Shown one piece after another: positions 51,020 to 60,332 of a stretch of DNA of 64,000 nucleotides; position 1 is the stretch's first letter; every line of letters starts with the position of its first letter. Source of the stretch: Anaerolineae bacterium (GTDB lineage: Bacteria; Chloroflexota; Anaerolineae; Aggregatilineales; Phototrophicaceae). Where the stretch lies: positions 166,211-230,210 of the forward strand of contig JANWYT010000028.1 of NCBI GenBank assembly GCA_025055175.1, read 5' to 3'. Made by a program: the position numbers and the translations under genes. A model generated the notes under the pieces. The model did not search any database, was not told the DNA's origin, and saw nothing but the letters and a program-made list of their open reading frames with translations.

Positions 51020-51907
51020 TCACTGCCCGTTGTGGGCTGGCTCGCGCTCAGACACAGCGATCATGCTGCCCAAGCGTTCCATCAGACTAGTGACTTCCAT
51101 TGGCATGATGAACTTGGTGGAAGGGCTGGCGCCAATCTTTTGGAGGGTGTCCAGGTACTGCAGCATGAGCGTGTTGCTGTCCAAGTTTTCGGCCTTGTCT
51201 TGGATGGCAGCCAAAGCAGCAGCGTAGCCCTGCGCCGCCAACAGGATAGCCTGGCGTTCGCCTTCGGCGCGCAGGATGGCAGACTGCTTCTCGCCTTCGG
51301 CGACGCTGATGGCGGCCTGGCGCTCGCCTTCGGCGCGGGTAACTTCGGCGCGGCGCATACGTTCGGCAGTCATCTGCTGGTTCATGGCGTCCATGATAGC
51401 CTTCGGCGGCTGAATCTCGCGGATTTCGACGCTGGTGATCTTCATGCCCCAGCGCTCTGTCGATTCGTCTAGCTTGGCGCGCAGCTTGTCGTTGATGGCC
51501 TCGCGCTTGCTCAGCACTTCGTCTAGCTCAATGTCGCCGATGACGGCGCGCAGGGTGGTAGTGGCGATGTTGACGGAGGCTTGTTCGACGTTCTCCACCT
51601 TCAGCACGGCCAGCATAGGCTCAACAATGCGGTAGTACACCAGGAAGTCGATGGCAATGCTAGCGTTGTCGCGGGTGATGGCAGTCTGGGAAGGTATGTC
51701 CAGGAACTTCTCGCGCAGGTCAACGCTGTAGGCCTGCTCCAGCAGCGGGATGACCAGGGTCACGCCAGGGCCGCGCGTGCCTTTGTAGCGGCCTAGCTGT
51801 AAAACTACCAGGCGTTTGTAGTCTGGCACAACGCGAACCAAGCTGAACAGCAGATAGATGACCAGCAGGACGACGGCGATAATCAGGATCGACGAAATCT
51901 CGTTCAT
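51020..51907 (-). CDS. SPFH-domain (stomatin-like) protein
   Basis: 295 residues. One N-terminal membrane helix (ILIIAVVLLVIYLLFSLV), then the SPFH/Band 7 domain: RLVVLQLGRYKGTRGPGVTLVIPLLEQAYSVDLRE, ITRDNASIAIDFLVYYRI and TTLRAVIGDIELDEVLSKRE. The C-terminal third is a long Ala/Glu/Arg helix with repeated EGERQ/EGEKQ (residues ~190-240). These proteins oligomerise at the membrane and partner with NfeD proteins. The start codon overlaps the end of the NfeD gene (ATGA), so the pair is translationally coupled. Confidence 0.92.
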   Translation of the reverse strand: MNEISSILIIAVVLLVIYLLFSLVRVVPDYKRLVVLQLGRYKGTRGPGVTLVIPLLEQAYSVDLREKFLDIPSQTAITRDNASIAIDFLVYYRIVEPMLAVLKVENVEQASVNIATTTLRAVIGDIELDEVLSKREAINDKLRAKLDESTERWGMKITSVEIREIQPPKAIMDAMNQQMTAERMRRAEVTRAEGERQAAISVAEGEKQSAILRAEGERQAILLAAQGYAAALAAIQDKAENLDSNTLMLQYLDTLQKIGASPSTKFIMPMEVTSLMERLGSMIAVSEREPAHNGQ

Positions 51908-52578
51908 GCTTCTTTTTCCCTCACATTTGGCTCTACGAGCGTATCGGACGGCTTGGCGATGGTCTGTTCTTCGTCATTTTCTTCAACGGAGTCGGCAAGA
52001 TGGCGCTTGGAGCGCACGCGCAGTTCCAGTCCTACCTGCTCCGTCACCTCAACTATGCTGCCGACGGGGATCGGGCGATTGCTGCGAGCTGTCCAGCTCT
52101 CGCCGTTGACGATCACCGTCCCGATGGGGTCGAGCGCTTTGGTGACTCGCCCCTCAGCGCCTAACAGCGGGTTCGCTCTGTCGCGGTCGCGCAGCTCAGC
52201 TTGGTAGCGCATGACGGGAGCTAGGATGAGCTTCCAGTAAGCGAACGAAGCCAGGATGGTGACGGCGATCAGAAATGGCGAGACGGGGTTGTTGGGGAAC
52301 AGGAAGAACGCTCCTAAACCTTGCAGGCCCAGACCTGCAATGGCGTAGGGGCTATACTGGGGCATGAGGATCGGCGTCACCAGGAAGAAAGCTACGCCGA
52401 CGATTAAGGCGATGAGGGCCAGCCACTGCACAGACAGCCCAAGCATCCAGACGACAGCTACGCCGATCAACCCTAGCGAGAGCAGCTCAATCAGGCCTGT
52501 CCCTGGGAAGTAGGTTGCCGTAGCTCCTATCCAAAGTCCACCGAGTAGTACCAAGTAGATCACGTTGGGATCAACCAT
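51904..52578 (-). CDS. NfeD-family membrane protein
   Basis: 224 residues from ATG 52578, preceded by a very strong AAGGAGG; the in-frame start at 52617 is not preferred. Four or five membrane segments (YLVLLGGLWIGATATYF, LSLGLIGVAVVWMLGLS, LIALIVGVAFFLVTP, FLIAVTILASFAYW) are followed by a small soluble beta-barrel (OB fold) at residues ~145-200: LLGAEGRVTKALDPIGTVIVNGESWTARS and PVGSIVEVTEQVGLELRV. This is the NfeD C-terminal domain. No ClpP-like protease domain is present, so it is the short type that pairs with an SPFH protein, encoded next. Confidence 0.88.
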   Translation of the reverse strand: MVDPNVIYLVLLGGLWIGATATYFPGTGLIELLSLGLIGVAVVWMLGLSVQWLALIALIVGVAFFLVTPILMPQYSPYAIAGLGLQGLGAFFLFPNNPVSPFLIAVTILASFAYWKLILAPVMRYQAELRDRDRANPLLGAEGRVTKALDPIGTVIVNGESWTARSNRPIPVGSIVEVTEQVGLELRVRSKRHLADSVEENDEEQTIAKPSDTLVEPNVREKEA

Positions 52579-52776
52579 CCATGCCTCCTTAACTTGCTTA
52601 TTTCTATGATACCTCAAGAATAGTCCGATTTGTCCCCTAAATTTGGGGAGTGTGAAAAACGCCGAGAACTGTCGATCAGCTTCATGTATTTTTTCAGACG
52701 ACCTGTGTTATGATTTGCACGCGACACGCTCGTGTCTATCCACGAAGACAACCTTGAAGCGAGGAACGATCAGCTG

Positions 52777-53769
52777 ATGAACAACGCAGACATCATCATC
52801 CTCGGCGCAGGCGTAGCGGGTTTAATGGCTGCGCGCGTCCTGAACGAGCAGGGAATTTCAACCATCCTGGTCGACAAAGGTCGCAGCGTTGGCGGGCGCA
52901 TGGCCACGCGCCGCATTGGTGATGGCCTGGCGGATCACGGGGCACAGTTCTTCACAGCGCGCACCAAGCAGTTTCAAGCTCAGGTAGAAGATTGGATGAG
53001 AGCAGGCGTCGTCCGTATTTGGGGCTACGGCTGGAGCGACTCCAGTCTGAAGCGCACCGCGCCCGATGGTCATCCGCGTTACGTGGCTGTCAACGGCATG
53101 AACGCCCTGACTCAGCATATGGCTGCCACACTGCCTCACATTCACGTAAACTGCGAGATTGGCACGATCAGTTACGCCAACGACCTGTGGACGCTGACTG
53201 CTCTCGATGCTCGCGTCTACGTGGGTCGCGCTCTGATCATGACTGCGCCCGTGCCGCAGTCGCTCCACTTGCTGCGCGCCGTGAGCTTGACCGAGAAGGA
53301 TCGCGCCGCTCTAGAGCGGATTCAGTATGCTCCGTGCCTGACAGGCATGTTCGTCATCGAAGGCGACATTGATTTGCCAGAGCCAGGCGCCATTCAGGAC
53401 AACAGCAAGCCCATCTACTGGATCGGCGACAATCGCGCCAAAGGGATCAGCCAAACCTTGATCGTCACTGCCCAGGCCGACGGCCTGCACAGCCGTCAGC
53501 GCTACGACCTATCCGACGAGGACAACCTGGCTTGGTTGCAGACGACGGTGGAAGCTCATCTCACGCCCGGCTCACGAGTCGTCGAGGGCCAACTCAAGAA
53601 GTGGCGCTACGCTGCGCCGATCACGACCCATCCTTTCGACACGATGTTGGCCGAAGAACTGCCTCTAGCCTTCGCAGGCGATGCCTTCGGTGGCCGCGGT
53701 CGCGTTGAGGGCGCATATCTGAGCGGTTTGGCGGCGGGCCGCGCCCTCATCGAACATCTGCAGGCCTGA
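52777..53769 (+). CDS. Renalase-like FAD-dependent amine oxidoreductase
   Basis: 330 residues from ATG 52777, with GAGGAA upstream; the in-frame GTG at 52732 lacks a site. The N-terminus is the FAD-binding Rossmann motif (IIILGAGVAGLMAARVLNE), followed by GRSVGGRMATRR and DHGAQFFTART, the phrase shared by renalase/amine-oxidase-like flavoproteins. The C-terminal FAD contact LPLAFAGDAFGGRGRVEGAYLSGLAAGRAL is intact. It should oxidise a reduced substrate such as an altered NAD(P)H or an amine. A -10-like TATGAT lies at 52709-52714. Stands alone. Confidence 0.87.
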   Translation: MNNADIIILGAGVAGLMAARVLNEQGISTILVDKGRSVGGRMATRRIGDGLADHGAQFFTARTKQFQAQVEDWMRAGVVRIWGYGWSDSSLKRTAPDGHPRYVAVNGMNALTQHMAATLPHIHVNCEIGTISYANDLWTLTALDARVYVGRALIMTAPVPQSLHLLRAVSLTEKDRAALERIQYAPCLTGMFVIEGDIDLPEPGAIQDNSKPIYWIGDNRAKGISQTLIVTAQADGLHSRQRYDLSDEDNLAWLQTTVEAHLTPGSRVVEGQLKKWRYAAPITTHPFDTMLAEELPLAFAGDAFGGRGRVEGAYLSGLAAGRALIEHLQA

Positions 53770-53861
53770 GGGCGCGTCACCTGGCCAGACTCGCGCATAG
53801 CTTATCGTCCTGAGATAGGTTATCCTTAATGGGCCGCTTGCGCGTCACCCACTGAGACTCG

Positions 53862-55460
53862 ATGGCCAGGTGTATGAACGACGACAACGATACACTCAAC
53901 GACCTAAACGCGTTTGATGACGACGAAGAACCGCTCGTAGACGACCTCAAGGAAGTGAACGGCAACGACATCATTGATGACCTTGACTTGGACGACATGG
54001 ACGAATTCATTGAGGTCGATGAACTCGTTGATGCCGAAGAAGACGACGATTTCATCGGCGTCGCGCCTGCCGACGATCCGGTGCGCATGTATCTCAAAGA
54101 GATTGGCCAAGTGCCGTTGCTGGACAGCAACCGTGAAATCTGGCTGAGCGTGCAAATTGCCGCTGACCACCTGCGCGACCAGCTCAGCGACGAGTTGGCC
54201 AGCCTAGAGCGCCTGGGTGATTTGAACGCCAGCCCTAGCCCGCTCGATATCGTGCGCCAAGCCTACCAATACGTCTGCCAGCACTGGGAAGCTGGCCAGC
54301 AAATGGCTGAAAAGCTCCAAGTGACGCCGCCCTCGCTGCGCGACCTAATCGACGAAATTATCGGCTTTGACACCAACTGGGACGTTGAGTCGCCGTCAGT
54401 CATCCGCCAACACCTCAAACAGCGCGATTGGGGACGCGATGAAGCCTGGACAGAGTATGCAACTGTGCTGTTCAACGTCATGCATGGCTTGTACCTGCTC
54501 CCGCGCGAAGTCCAGTCCAAGCTGCGCCGCGCCCTGCGCCAGAGCGATAAACTGCCGCCCAGCGCCACAATCGACGCCTGGCTGGAGGAGTTGGATAATC
54601 CGCTGAAGGAGACCGAAGACAAGTTGCGGCGCGTGGAAGAACAGGCTGAAGAAGCCGGCAAGGCGCTCACACGGGCCAATCTGCGCCTGGTCGTCAGCGT
54701 GGCCAAGCGCTACATGGGGCGCGGTATTAGCTTCTTGGATTTGATCCAAGAGGGGAATTTGGGCCTGTTGCGCGCCGTCGCCAAGTTCGATCATACCAAG
54801 GGCTATAAATTCAGCACCTACGCTACCTGGTGGATTCGCCAGGCTATCAGCCGCGCTATCGCCGATCAGGCGCGCACGATCCGTATTCCCGTTCACATGG
54901 TAGAGACAATCAACCGCCTCATGCGCGTGCAGCGCGAACTGCTGCAACGCCTGGGCGCTGAGCCGACCGCTGAACAGATCGCTCTTGAGGTCGACTTATT
55001 GCCTAGAGAGGAGGTGCAGGCCATCAAAATGCTGCGCGAACAGGGTCTGCCGCTAGAAGCTGGCCTACAACGTAAGCTACGTCGGGCAGCACAGAAGGTG
55101 CGCAAGATTCTGCGCGTCAGCCAAGAGCCGATGAGCTTGGACATGCCCATCGGTCAGGAAGACAGCAGCCAGTTGGGCGATTTTATCCCCGACGACAACA
55201 TGCCTGGCCCCGTCGACGCAGCCAGCCGTCAACTGCTCAAGGAACAAATCCAATCTGCTCTGGGCGTGCTGAATGACCGCGAGCGCGAAGTCTTGCAAAT
55301 GCGCTTCGGCTTGATGGACGGTGAAGACCACACGCTGGAGGAAGTGGGCAAATTCTTCGGTGTGACGCGCGAGCGGATCCGTCAGATTGAGGCAAAAGCC
55401 TTGCGCAAACTGCGCCATCCCACCCGCAGCCGCCAACTGCGCGACTATCTGGAATGGTAA
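53862..55460 (+). CDS. rpoD: RNA polymerase primary sigma factor
   Basis: 532 residues (528 if ATG 53874 is used; neither has a good Shine-Dalgarno site). The first ~60 residues are strongly acidic. Region 1.2: [16 protein letters not shown]. Then a ~190-residue non-conserved helical part, with long charged helices, before region 2: [62 protein letters not shown] (split here for reading: [36 protein letters not shown]). Region 3 follows. Region 4: [15 protein letters not shown] and the helix-turn-helix [20 protein letters not shown]. This is the housekeeping SigA/RpoD type, recognising TTGACA/TATAAT promoters such as those seen in this window. Its end overlaps the start region of the next gene. 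Confidence 0.93.
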   Translation: MARCMNDDNDTLNDLNAFDDDEEPLVDDLKEVNGNDIIDDLDLDDMDEFIEVDELVDAEEDDDFIGVAPADDPVRMYLKEIGQVPLLDSNREIWLSVQIAADHLRDQLSDELASLERLGDLNASPSPLDIVRQAYQYVCQHWEAGQQMAEKLQVTPPSLRDLIDEIIGFDTNWDVESPSVIRQHLKQRDWGRDEAWTEYATVLFNVMHGLYLLPREVQSKLRRALRQSDKLPPSATIDAWLEELDNPLKETEDKLRRVEEQAEEAGKALTRANLRLVVSVAKRYMGRGISFLDLIQEGNLGLLRAVAKFDHTKGYKFSTYATWWIRQAISRAIADQARTIRIPVHMVETINRLMRVQRELLQRLGAEPTAEQIALEVDLLPREEVQAIKMLREQGLPLEAGLQRKLRRAAQKVRKILRVSQEPMSLDMPIGQEDSSQLGDFIPDDNMPGPVDAASRQLLKEQIQSALGVLNDREREVLQMRFGLMDGEDHTLEEVGKFFGVTRERIRQIEAKALRKLRHPTRSRQLRDYLEW

Positions 55461-55462
55461 TC

Positions 55463-56710
55463 ATGCTGCGCCTGTGCGCTGTGCTGCTAGCCCTGAACCT
55501 AGTGGCCTGCAATCTGAGTCTGCCCACGTCAGACGAAGTGGGACAGAAGCTCACGCTGGCTTGGGCCAGCGCTGGCGACTTGTGGGTGTGGCGCACAGGC
55601 GAAACGGCGCCACGCCGCGTGGCCAGCGGCGGCGTCATCCGCCCCTGGGTGTCTCCTGATGGTCAACGCATTGCCTATACGCGCGGCGCCAACGGCCAGG
55701 CCCAGACCTTATGGGTGGTGGACAGCCGTGGCTTAGCTGAGCAGCAGCTCATCGGCCCAAACAATCCGCGTGGCTATGATCCGAACAGCCTGCGCATAGG
55801 CGATATTGCCTGGTGGGATGAGGTCATCCTTTACTTCAACACGCTGACGCTGCAAGGGCCTGGCTTGAGCGCACGCAATGACCTCTACCGCGCCAACGCC
55901 CGCACCCGCGAAGCAGCGCAAATCTTGCGGCCTGGGCGTGGTGGGCGTTTTGTCTTCAGTCCTGATAAGCAGCAGATCGCCGTCGTCAGCAGTGGACGCT
56001 ACAACGTAGGCGATGGACGGATCAGCGTCGTCGATCCGTTGGGGCAGCGCGAGTTACGCATTCTGCTCTACTTTAAGGGAATAGCCAGCGGCTCACACAG
56101 CACCTATAGCCTGCAGGTCTCTTGGTCACGGGATAGCGCTGCGCTCTACGCGGCCATCCCGCACCCTGATCTGGTCTTCCAGGATACAGAAGACGCCGAG
56201 AAGTTGCCGCCGACGATCCTCTGGGTGCTGCCCAGCGCCAACCCCGCGCAGCGCCGCCAAGTAGGCCAGGTACAGGCCAGCTTCTTTGGCCTGCCCACCT
56301 ACAGCGACGCGGCAGGGCGCTGGCTGTACATACAGCGCCAGCCGGCCAGCAACCGCTTCCGCTTGCTGCTGGCCGAGCCGGATGGAACGGAGATTGGCGA
56401 GATAGCCAGCGGCCTAGCGGGCGAAATTTCTGCTCCTAATTGGATCATGGGCGGGCCTGGTTATGCCTTCGCGCGTGGGCCGCTGGCCCAGGTTTGGCAT
56501 GGTCAAGCCGATCAAGACGCACCACCTGCCCTGCTGGATGAGCGCGCCACACTAGAGGTGCTGTGGCTGGACGCGGCCCGTTACGTCTTCCAGACGGCTC
56601 TGGAGGGAGGAGGTAGTGCCTTCTTCATCGGACGGGTGGGCGGCTCAAGTCAGGCTCTGGTGCGCGCTGACGAGTACGCTTCGTACTTCTCGGCAGCTCT
56701 TGGGCCCTAG
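55463..56710 (+). CDS. TolB-like beta-propeller lipoprotein
   Basis: 415 residues from ATG 55463 (ATG 55454 also in frame, overlapping the rpoD stop). Signal peptide with lipobox LVAC. Repeats of the WD40/PD40 kind: WVSPDGQRIAYTRG, FVFSPDKQQIAVVSSG, VSWSRDSAALYAAIP, and others, spaced over residues ~25-410, give a 6- or 7-bladed propeller. It should sit outside the membrane and bind partners. It follows rpoD directly, so it may share its transcript. The stop overlaps the convergent Wzz-like gene by four bases. Confidence 0.8.
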   Translation: MLRLCAVLLALNLVACNLSLPTSDEVGQKLTLAWASAGDLWVWRTGETAPRRVASGGVIRPWVSPDGQRIAYTRGANGQAQTLWVVDSRGLAEQQLIGPNNPRGYDPNSLRIGDIAWWDEVILYFNTLTLQGPGLSARNDLYRANARTREAAQILRPGRGGRFVFSPDKQQIAVVSSGRYNVGDGRISVVDPLGQRELRILLYFKGIASGSHSTYSLQVSWSRDSAALYAAIPHPDLVFQDTEDAEKLPPTILWVLPSANPAQRRQVGQVQASFFGLPTYSDAAGRWLYIQRQPASNRFRLLLAEPDGTEIGEIASGLAGEISAPNWIMGGPGYAFARGPLAQVWHGQADQDAPPALLDERATLEVLWLDAARYVFQTALEGGGSAFFIGRVGGSSQALVRADEYASYFSAALGP

Positions 56711-57375
56711 GCCTCTGGCACGCTGGCCAGCACGCGCAGACCTCCTAGGCGTTCCAGGTCTTCGCGGCGGCGGACAATGCTGCTCTCTAGGTATTCCAAC
56801 ACGAAGACGATGATCGCACCCAAGAAGAAGCCACCTACTGCACCTATGGCTGTGTTGATGGTGCGGTTGGGGCGCAGCAAACTTATGCGCGGGGCGTCCT
56901 GAACCTGGGCGCGAATGCGATCTTCTTGGCGAGCCTGTTGATTCAGCTCATTTTGGTAGCGGATGAGCTGTTGCCCCCAGGCGGCGGCAATTGGAGCGAT
57001 GAAGCGAGCAGCGCTCTCGGCGTCTGGAGCTTCAAGATCAACGTCGATCTGGATCGTCAGGTTGTCGCGGTTGGGCGCGATGGTGGTGCGACTGCGCAGG
57101 AAGGAGGGCGGCATATCGAGCCGTAGTTCATCAATGATGGCGGCGGCAACGGCATCGCTTTGCAAATAGGCCGCGCGATTGTTGAGGAGCTGCACAGCAG
57201 CCTGAGTCAGGCCGAAGTCGCTACGCGACGGCACAATGAGGACGACCTGCGAGGCGCGGTATACGGGAGTGATGAACTGGCTGAACAAGAAGGCAGCAGC
57301 AGCGGTGACGAAGGCCAGCAGCAGCATGAGCCAGCCGCGCCGCAGGATCAGCCGTCCGTAGTCGATCAGGTTCAT
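56707..57375 (-). CDS. Wzz/YveK-like polysaccharide chain-length protein
   Basis: 222 residues. Two membrane helices, near the N-terminus (GWLMLLLAFVTAAAAFLFSQF) and at residues ~175-195 (GAVGGFFLGAIIVFVLEYL), flank a periplasmic part of ~140 residues with a helix (FIAPIAAAWGQQLIRYQNELNQQ). The Pro-rich stretch before the second helix (APRISLLRPNRTIN) matches the Wzz family (SLLRPNR for PxxPxxP). Family members set chain length of surface polysaccharides. No Wzc-like kinase is fused or adjacent. Confidence 0.78.
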   Translation of the reverse strand: MNLIDYGRLILRRGWLMLLLAFVTAAAAFLFSQFITPVYRASQVVLIVPSRSDFGLTQAAVQLLNNRAAYLQSDAVAAAIIDELRLDMPPSFLRSRTTIAPNRDNLTIQIDVDLEAPDAESAARFIAPIAAAWGQQLIRYQNELNQQARQEDRIRAQVQDAPRISLLRPNRTINTAIGAVGGFFLGAIIVFVLEYLESSIVRRREDLERLGGLRVLASVPEA

Positions 57376-57466
57376 GGAGAGAGCCTTTCACGAGTGCGAG
57401 TGCGCTCCGAATTGTAACGGAAGGCGCAGCGCAATCCCAGGCACAGCGCAGCTCTCAAATCTGCTA

Positions 57467-58879
57467 TTAGCCCACACGGATGAGCGCGTTCAGCCGATTA
57501 TAGCCCGTCGTGGCCTCCCATAGGCCGCTGTTGGCCAGGCGTATGCTGTAATCAAGCAAGCCATACAACGTCGGCGCAGGGTCGGGCAGGCGCAGCAGTA
57601 TTTCGTAATCATCGGCAGTCACTTCCGATGGGATTGCTCCGCGAAGATTGAGCGTTATCTCGCCCTCATCAGGAAGCCAGCGCCGCACATCAGGAATTTC
57701 GTCCAAGATGAGGCGATACTCTGACCCTGTATCAAAGCCACGCAGCACAAGCTCCAGACCGCGTGGATTGTAGGGGCTGGCGAAACCAGTGTTGCGCAGC
57801 GTCAGCCGAATTTCGACAGACTGCCCTGGCTCTGCTTTTGAGGGGAAGTCGCCACGTAGTAGCTCAAAACGATAACCCAAGCGTCGCGCGATGACTTCAA
57901 AGCAACCTTCATCGCGCCAGCGTTGTAGCACGCCGGGATGGTAGTCAACGTTCAAAGCGCTGAAGCGCAGCAATTGCAAGTCAGCCAGAGCGTTCTGACA
58001 GCCAATGTAGGGCGCGGCATCTTCGCCATCGTTGCAGGTTTCTCCGCCTTGTGGCACAAAACGGTTATCCTGGTGTAGATATTCACGCAGCGCCGCGCGT
58101 CCTTCGGGGGTCTCAGGATATGTTCCCCAATCCGTGAAGCTTGCCAGAAAGCAGTCGTTGTGCGCGCCCATGCGAGCTTTGTCGATCCGACGAAGCGATT
58201 CTTCCAGCGTGGTTGGCTCTGGGCCAAACAGCGCTTGCTTGTATGGAGCATAGCGCATGGCCACCATGCGATTTTGCGGAAGGGCATTCAACAGTTTCTG
58301 AACGATCTGCCGCGAGGCGCTGCTCAATCCGTTATCTCCTACTAGGTTGTTGGTGCTGCTGTGCCACTCGCCCCACGCACCAACGAAGCCCATCTCCATA
58401 AAAGCGATGACGTCGCTGTTGGCACGCAGAAGTGGTTTGAGTTGATCGATATGCAGCAGAACAATCTCTAACGGGGCATCTGGGTCTGTGTAGGGGTATT
58501 CTGCGCCAATAGGGAAGTTGTAAGCCACCCGTGGGATAACCTTCATGCTTGCTCGTCGTGCTATGTCAAACTGCTCATCAAGATAAGCCAGCGCTTCATC
58601 GCTCAGCGGCTTGTCGCGGAATTCATCCAGCACCAGATACCAGCGCAGCATGCTGATTCCTGTGACGCGTAAATCTCGCAAGGCGTCTGCATTTTGTGGG
58701 CTGCGCTCTTCACCAATCCAGAAGGGCGCATCTTGTTGGTAGAAGCCTCGCTCAGGATTCAGAAAATTTTCGTCTGTGGGGCTGTAGATGATGATTTGGC
58801 GTCCTGATTGTTGTGCCAAAACGCTCCGTGCGAGCAGGGGGACGCATACAATGAGGGTTAGTCCTAAGGCATTGCGCAT
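57467..58879 (-). CDS. Exported DUF4874/DUF4832 protein
   Basis: 470 residues with a signal peptide (LTLIVCVPLLARSVLAQ). The N-terminal DUF4874 pattern is clear: ENFLNPERGFYQQ, then SMLRWYLVLDEFRD. The (beta-alpha) barrel continues with ARRASMKVIPRVAYNFPIG and DVIAFMEMGFVGAWGEWHSS, the phrase typical of this family. The C-terminal DUF4832 half follows (ALNVDYHPGVLQRWRDEGCF, LTLRNTGFASPYNPRGLELVLRG). The barrel resembles glycoside hydrolases, and the Glu residues in MEMGF and WGEWH are the catalytic candidates. A polysaccharide substrate is a guess from fold only. Confidence 0.82.
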   Translation of the reverse strand: MRNALGLTLIVCVPLLARSVLAQQSGRQIIIYSPTDENFLNPERGFYQQDAPFWIGEERSPQNADALRDLRVTGISMLRWYLVLDEFRDKPLSDEALAYLDEQFDIARRASMKVIPRVAYNFPIGAEYPYTDPDAPLEIVLLHIDQLKPLLRANSDVIAFMEMGFVGAWGEWHSSTNNLVGDNGLSSASRQIVQKLLNALPQNRMVAMRYAPYKQALFGPEPTTLEESLRRIDKARMGAHNDCFLASFTDWGTYPETPEGRAALREYLHQDNRFVPQGGETCNDGEDAAPYIGCQNALADLQLLRFSALNVDYHPGVLQRWRDEGCFEVIARRLGYRFELLRGDFPSKAEPGQSVEIRLTLRNTGFASPYNPRGLELVLRGFDTGSEYRLILDEIPDVRRWLPDEGEITLNLRGAIPSEVTADDYEILLRLPDPAPTLYGLLDYSIRLANSGLWEATTGYNRLNALIRVG

Positions 58880-58981
58880 GTTGGAAGCTCGTGCGTCATA
58901 TGGGCCGGTCGAATCATATCACGGCTCGCCTGTCAGCAGCATAGGACAAACGTCGTCGTCTCTGATTGCTCCGTAGCAAGT

Positions 58982-59010
58982 TTGGCATTCGTATGCCTGG
59001 GGGCTACAAT
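58982..59010 (+). promoter_or_regulatory. Promoter of the GNAT-like gene
   Basis: TTGGCA (58982-58987), a 17-base spacer and TACAAT (59005-59010), each one mismatch from consensus. The start site near 59017 gives a ~31-base leader before ATG 59048. Confidence 0.75.
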
Positions 59011-59047
59011 AAACTGCCTAGCATAACCCCATGAAAAGAGCCGTACG

Positions 59048-60190
59048 ATGCCTGACCTGAGCATACGCCCTGTCACTGGCCCTGCCGAGATGAAAGCCTT
59101 CTTCCGTTTTCCCTGGCAGCACTATCAAGGCGACCCCTACTGGACTCCGCCCCTGCTCTCGATGCGCCGAGAAATCTTGGACAAGCGCCGGCACCCGGCC
59201 TGGGACTACATGGATGGCGAGTACTTCTTAGCTTGGCGCGGCGCGCAGGTCGTCGGAACAGTGGGCGTGGTCATCAACCACCGCCACAACGAGCATTGGC
59301 GCGAGAACGTCGCCTGGTTCGGCATGTTTGAATGCCAGGATGACGTGGAAGCAGCGCGCGGCCTACTACACGCAGCGGCGGATTGGGCCAGAGCGCGCGG
59401 CTGCGTCGCCCTGCGTGGCCCGCAGAACTTCACGACCCATGAAGAAGTCGGCGTGCAAGTGGCAGGCTTTGGCTTGCCTATGATCCTGATGAGCTACAAC
59501 TACCCCTATTACGATGCGCTTGTCCAAGCTGCAGGCCTGCACAAAGTGATGGACGTCATCAGCTTTTATTACACCCGCGAATCGCTCATCAACGCCGGGA
59601 CGCCAGAGCTGCTGAAGAAGATTTACGAGCGCGTCACTCGTCGTGGCGTAGTCATCCGCGCGGTGGACATGCGCCGCAAACAGGAAGAATTCCGCAAATT
59701 CCGCGACATTTACAACGCCGCCTGGGAGGCTAACTGGGGCTTCGTGCCGATGACAGATCGTGAGCTGGACGCTCTAATCAAGAGCCTGGGCCAGTTCTTT
59801 GATCCTAGCATGGCCTTCTTTGCAGAAATTGACGGGCAAATGGTAGGCTTTGCCCTGACGATCCCCAACTTCAACGAAGTGTTACACCACGTCTATCCGC
59901 GGCCTGGCACACCAGAGCTTTGGACTTTGCTGCGAGCTGGCATTGAGTGGAAGCTGCGCAAACGCATCCATAGTGTGCGCTTGCCTTTGATGGGAGTCGT
60001 GGCCGAACACCGCAACAAAGGGATCGACGCGGCGCTCATCTCGCGCATGTTCGAATCGCTGGTGACTCAGACGCAGTACGAGTATATGGACGCTGGTTGG
60101 GTACTGGAGACTAATCCTCTGTGCCAGATTCTGCTCAAGTACGGTGGCAATCCCTATCGTACCCATCGCTTTTATGAGATGGCTCTGTAG
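59048..60190 (+). CDS. GNAT-like N-acetyltransferase family protein (YghO-like)
   Basis: 380 residues. Two GNAT-like halves: residues ~1-190 (FFRFPWQHYQGDPYWTPPLLSMRREILD, GTVGVVINHRHNEHW, WFGMFECQDDVEAARGLLHAA, ALRGPQNFTTHEEVGV) and ~195-380 (FRKFRDIYNAAWEANWGFVPMTDREL, FFAEIDGQMVGFALTIPNFNEVL, MGVVAEHRNKGIDAALI). The phrase YQGDPYWTPP with RGP is typical of the YghO-like family. The CoA loop R-N-K-G is present in the second half. The substrate is unknown. It is alone, with its own promoter. Confidence 0.72.
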   Translation: MPDLSIRPVTGPAEMKAFFRFPWQHYQGDPYWTPPLLSMRREILDKRRHPAWDYMDGEYFLAWRGAQVVGTVGVVINHRHNEHWRENVAWFGMFECQDDVEAARGLLHAAADWARARGCVALRGPQNFTTHEEVGVQVAGFGLPMILMSYNYPYYDALVQAAGLHKVMDVISFYYTRESLINAGTPELLKKIYERVTRRGVVIRAVDMRRKQEEFRKFRDIYNAAWEANWGFVPMTDRELDALIKSLGQFFDPSMAFFAEIDGQMVGFALTIPNFNEVLHHVYPRPGTPELWTLLRAGIEWKLRKRIHSVRLPLMGVVAEHRNKGIDAALISRMFESLVTQTQYEYMDAGWVLETNPLCQILLKYGGNPYRTHRFYEMAL

Positions 60191-60268
60191 GGTCAGGTCA
60201 GCAGGCCAGTGGTCGGCTTCGTTCAGGCCAGGTGCTGGCCGCTTCCGTCGCCGAGCTGATGGCAGATT

Positions 60269-60297
60269 TTTCCAAAAAAGAGTATGCTTTCTATAAC
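60269..60297 (+). promoter_or_regulatory. Promoter of the DUF4062-kinase-FGE gene
   Basis: TTTCCA (60269-60274), a 17-base spacer and TATAAC (60292-60297). Transcription would start near 60304, ~29 bases before ATG 60333. Confidence 0.5.
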
Positions 60298-60332
60298 CAT
60301 CTTAGTCCTTGCCTAGGTTCGTTGGACAGACC

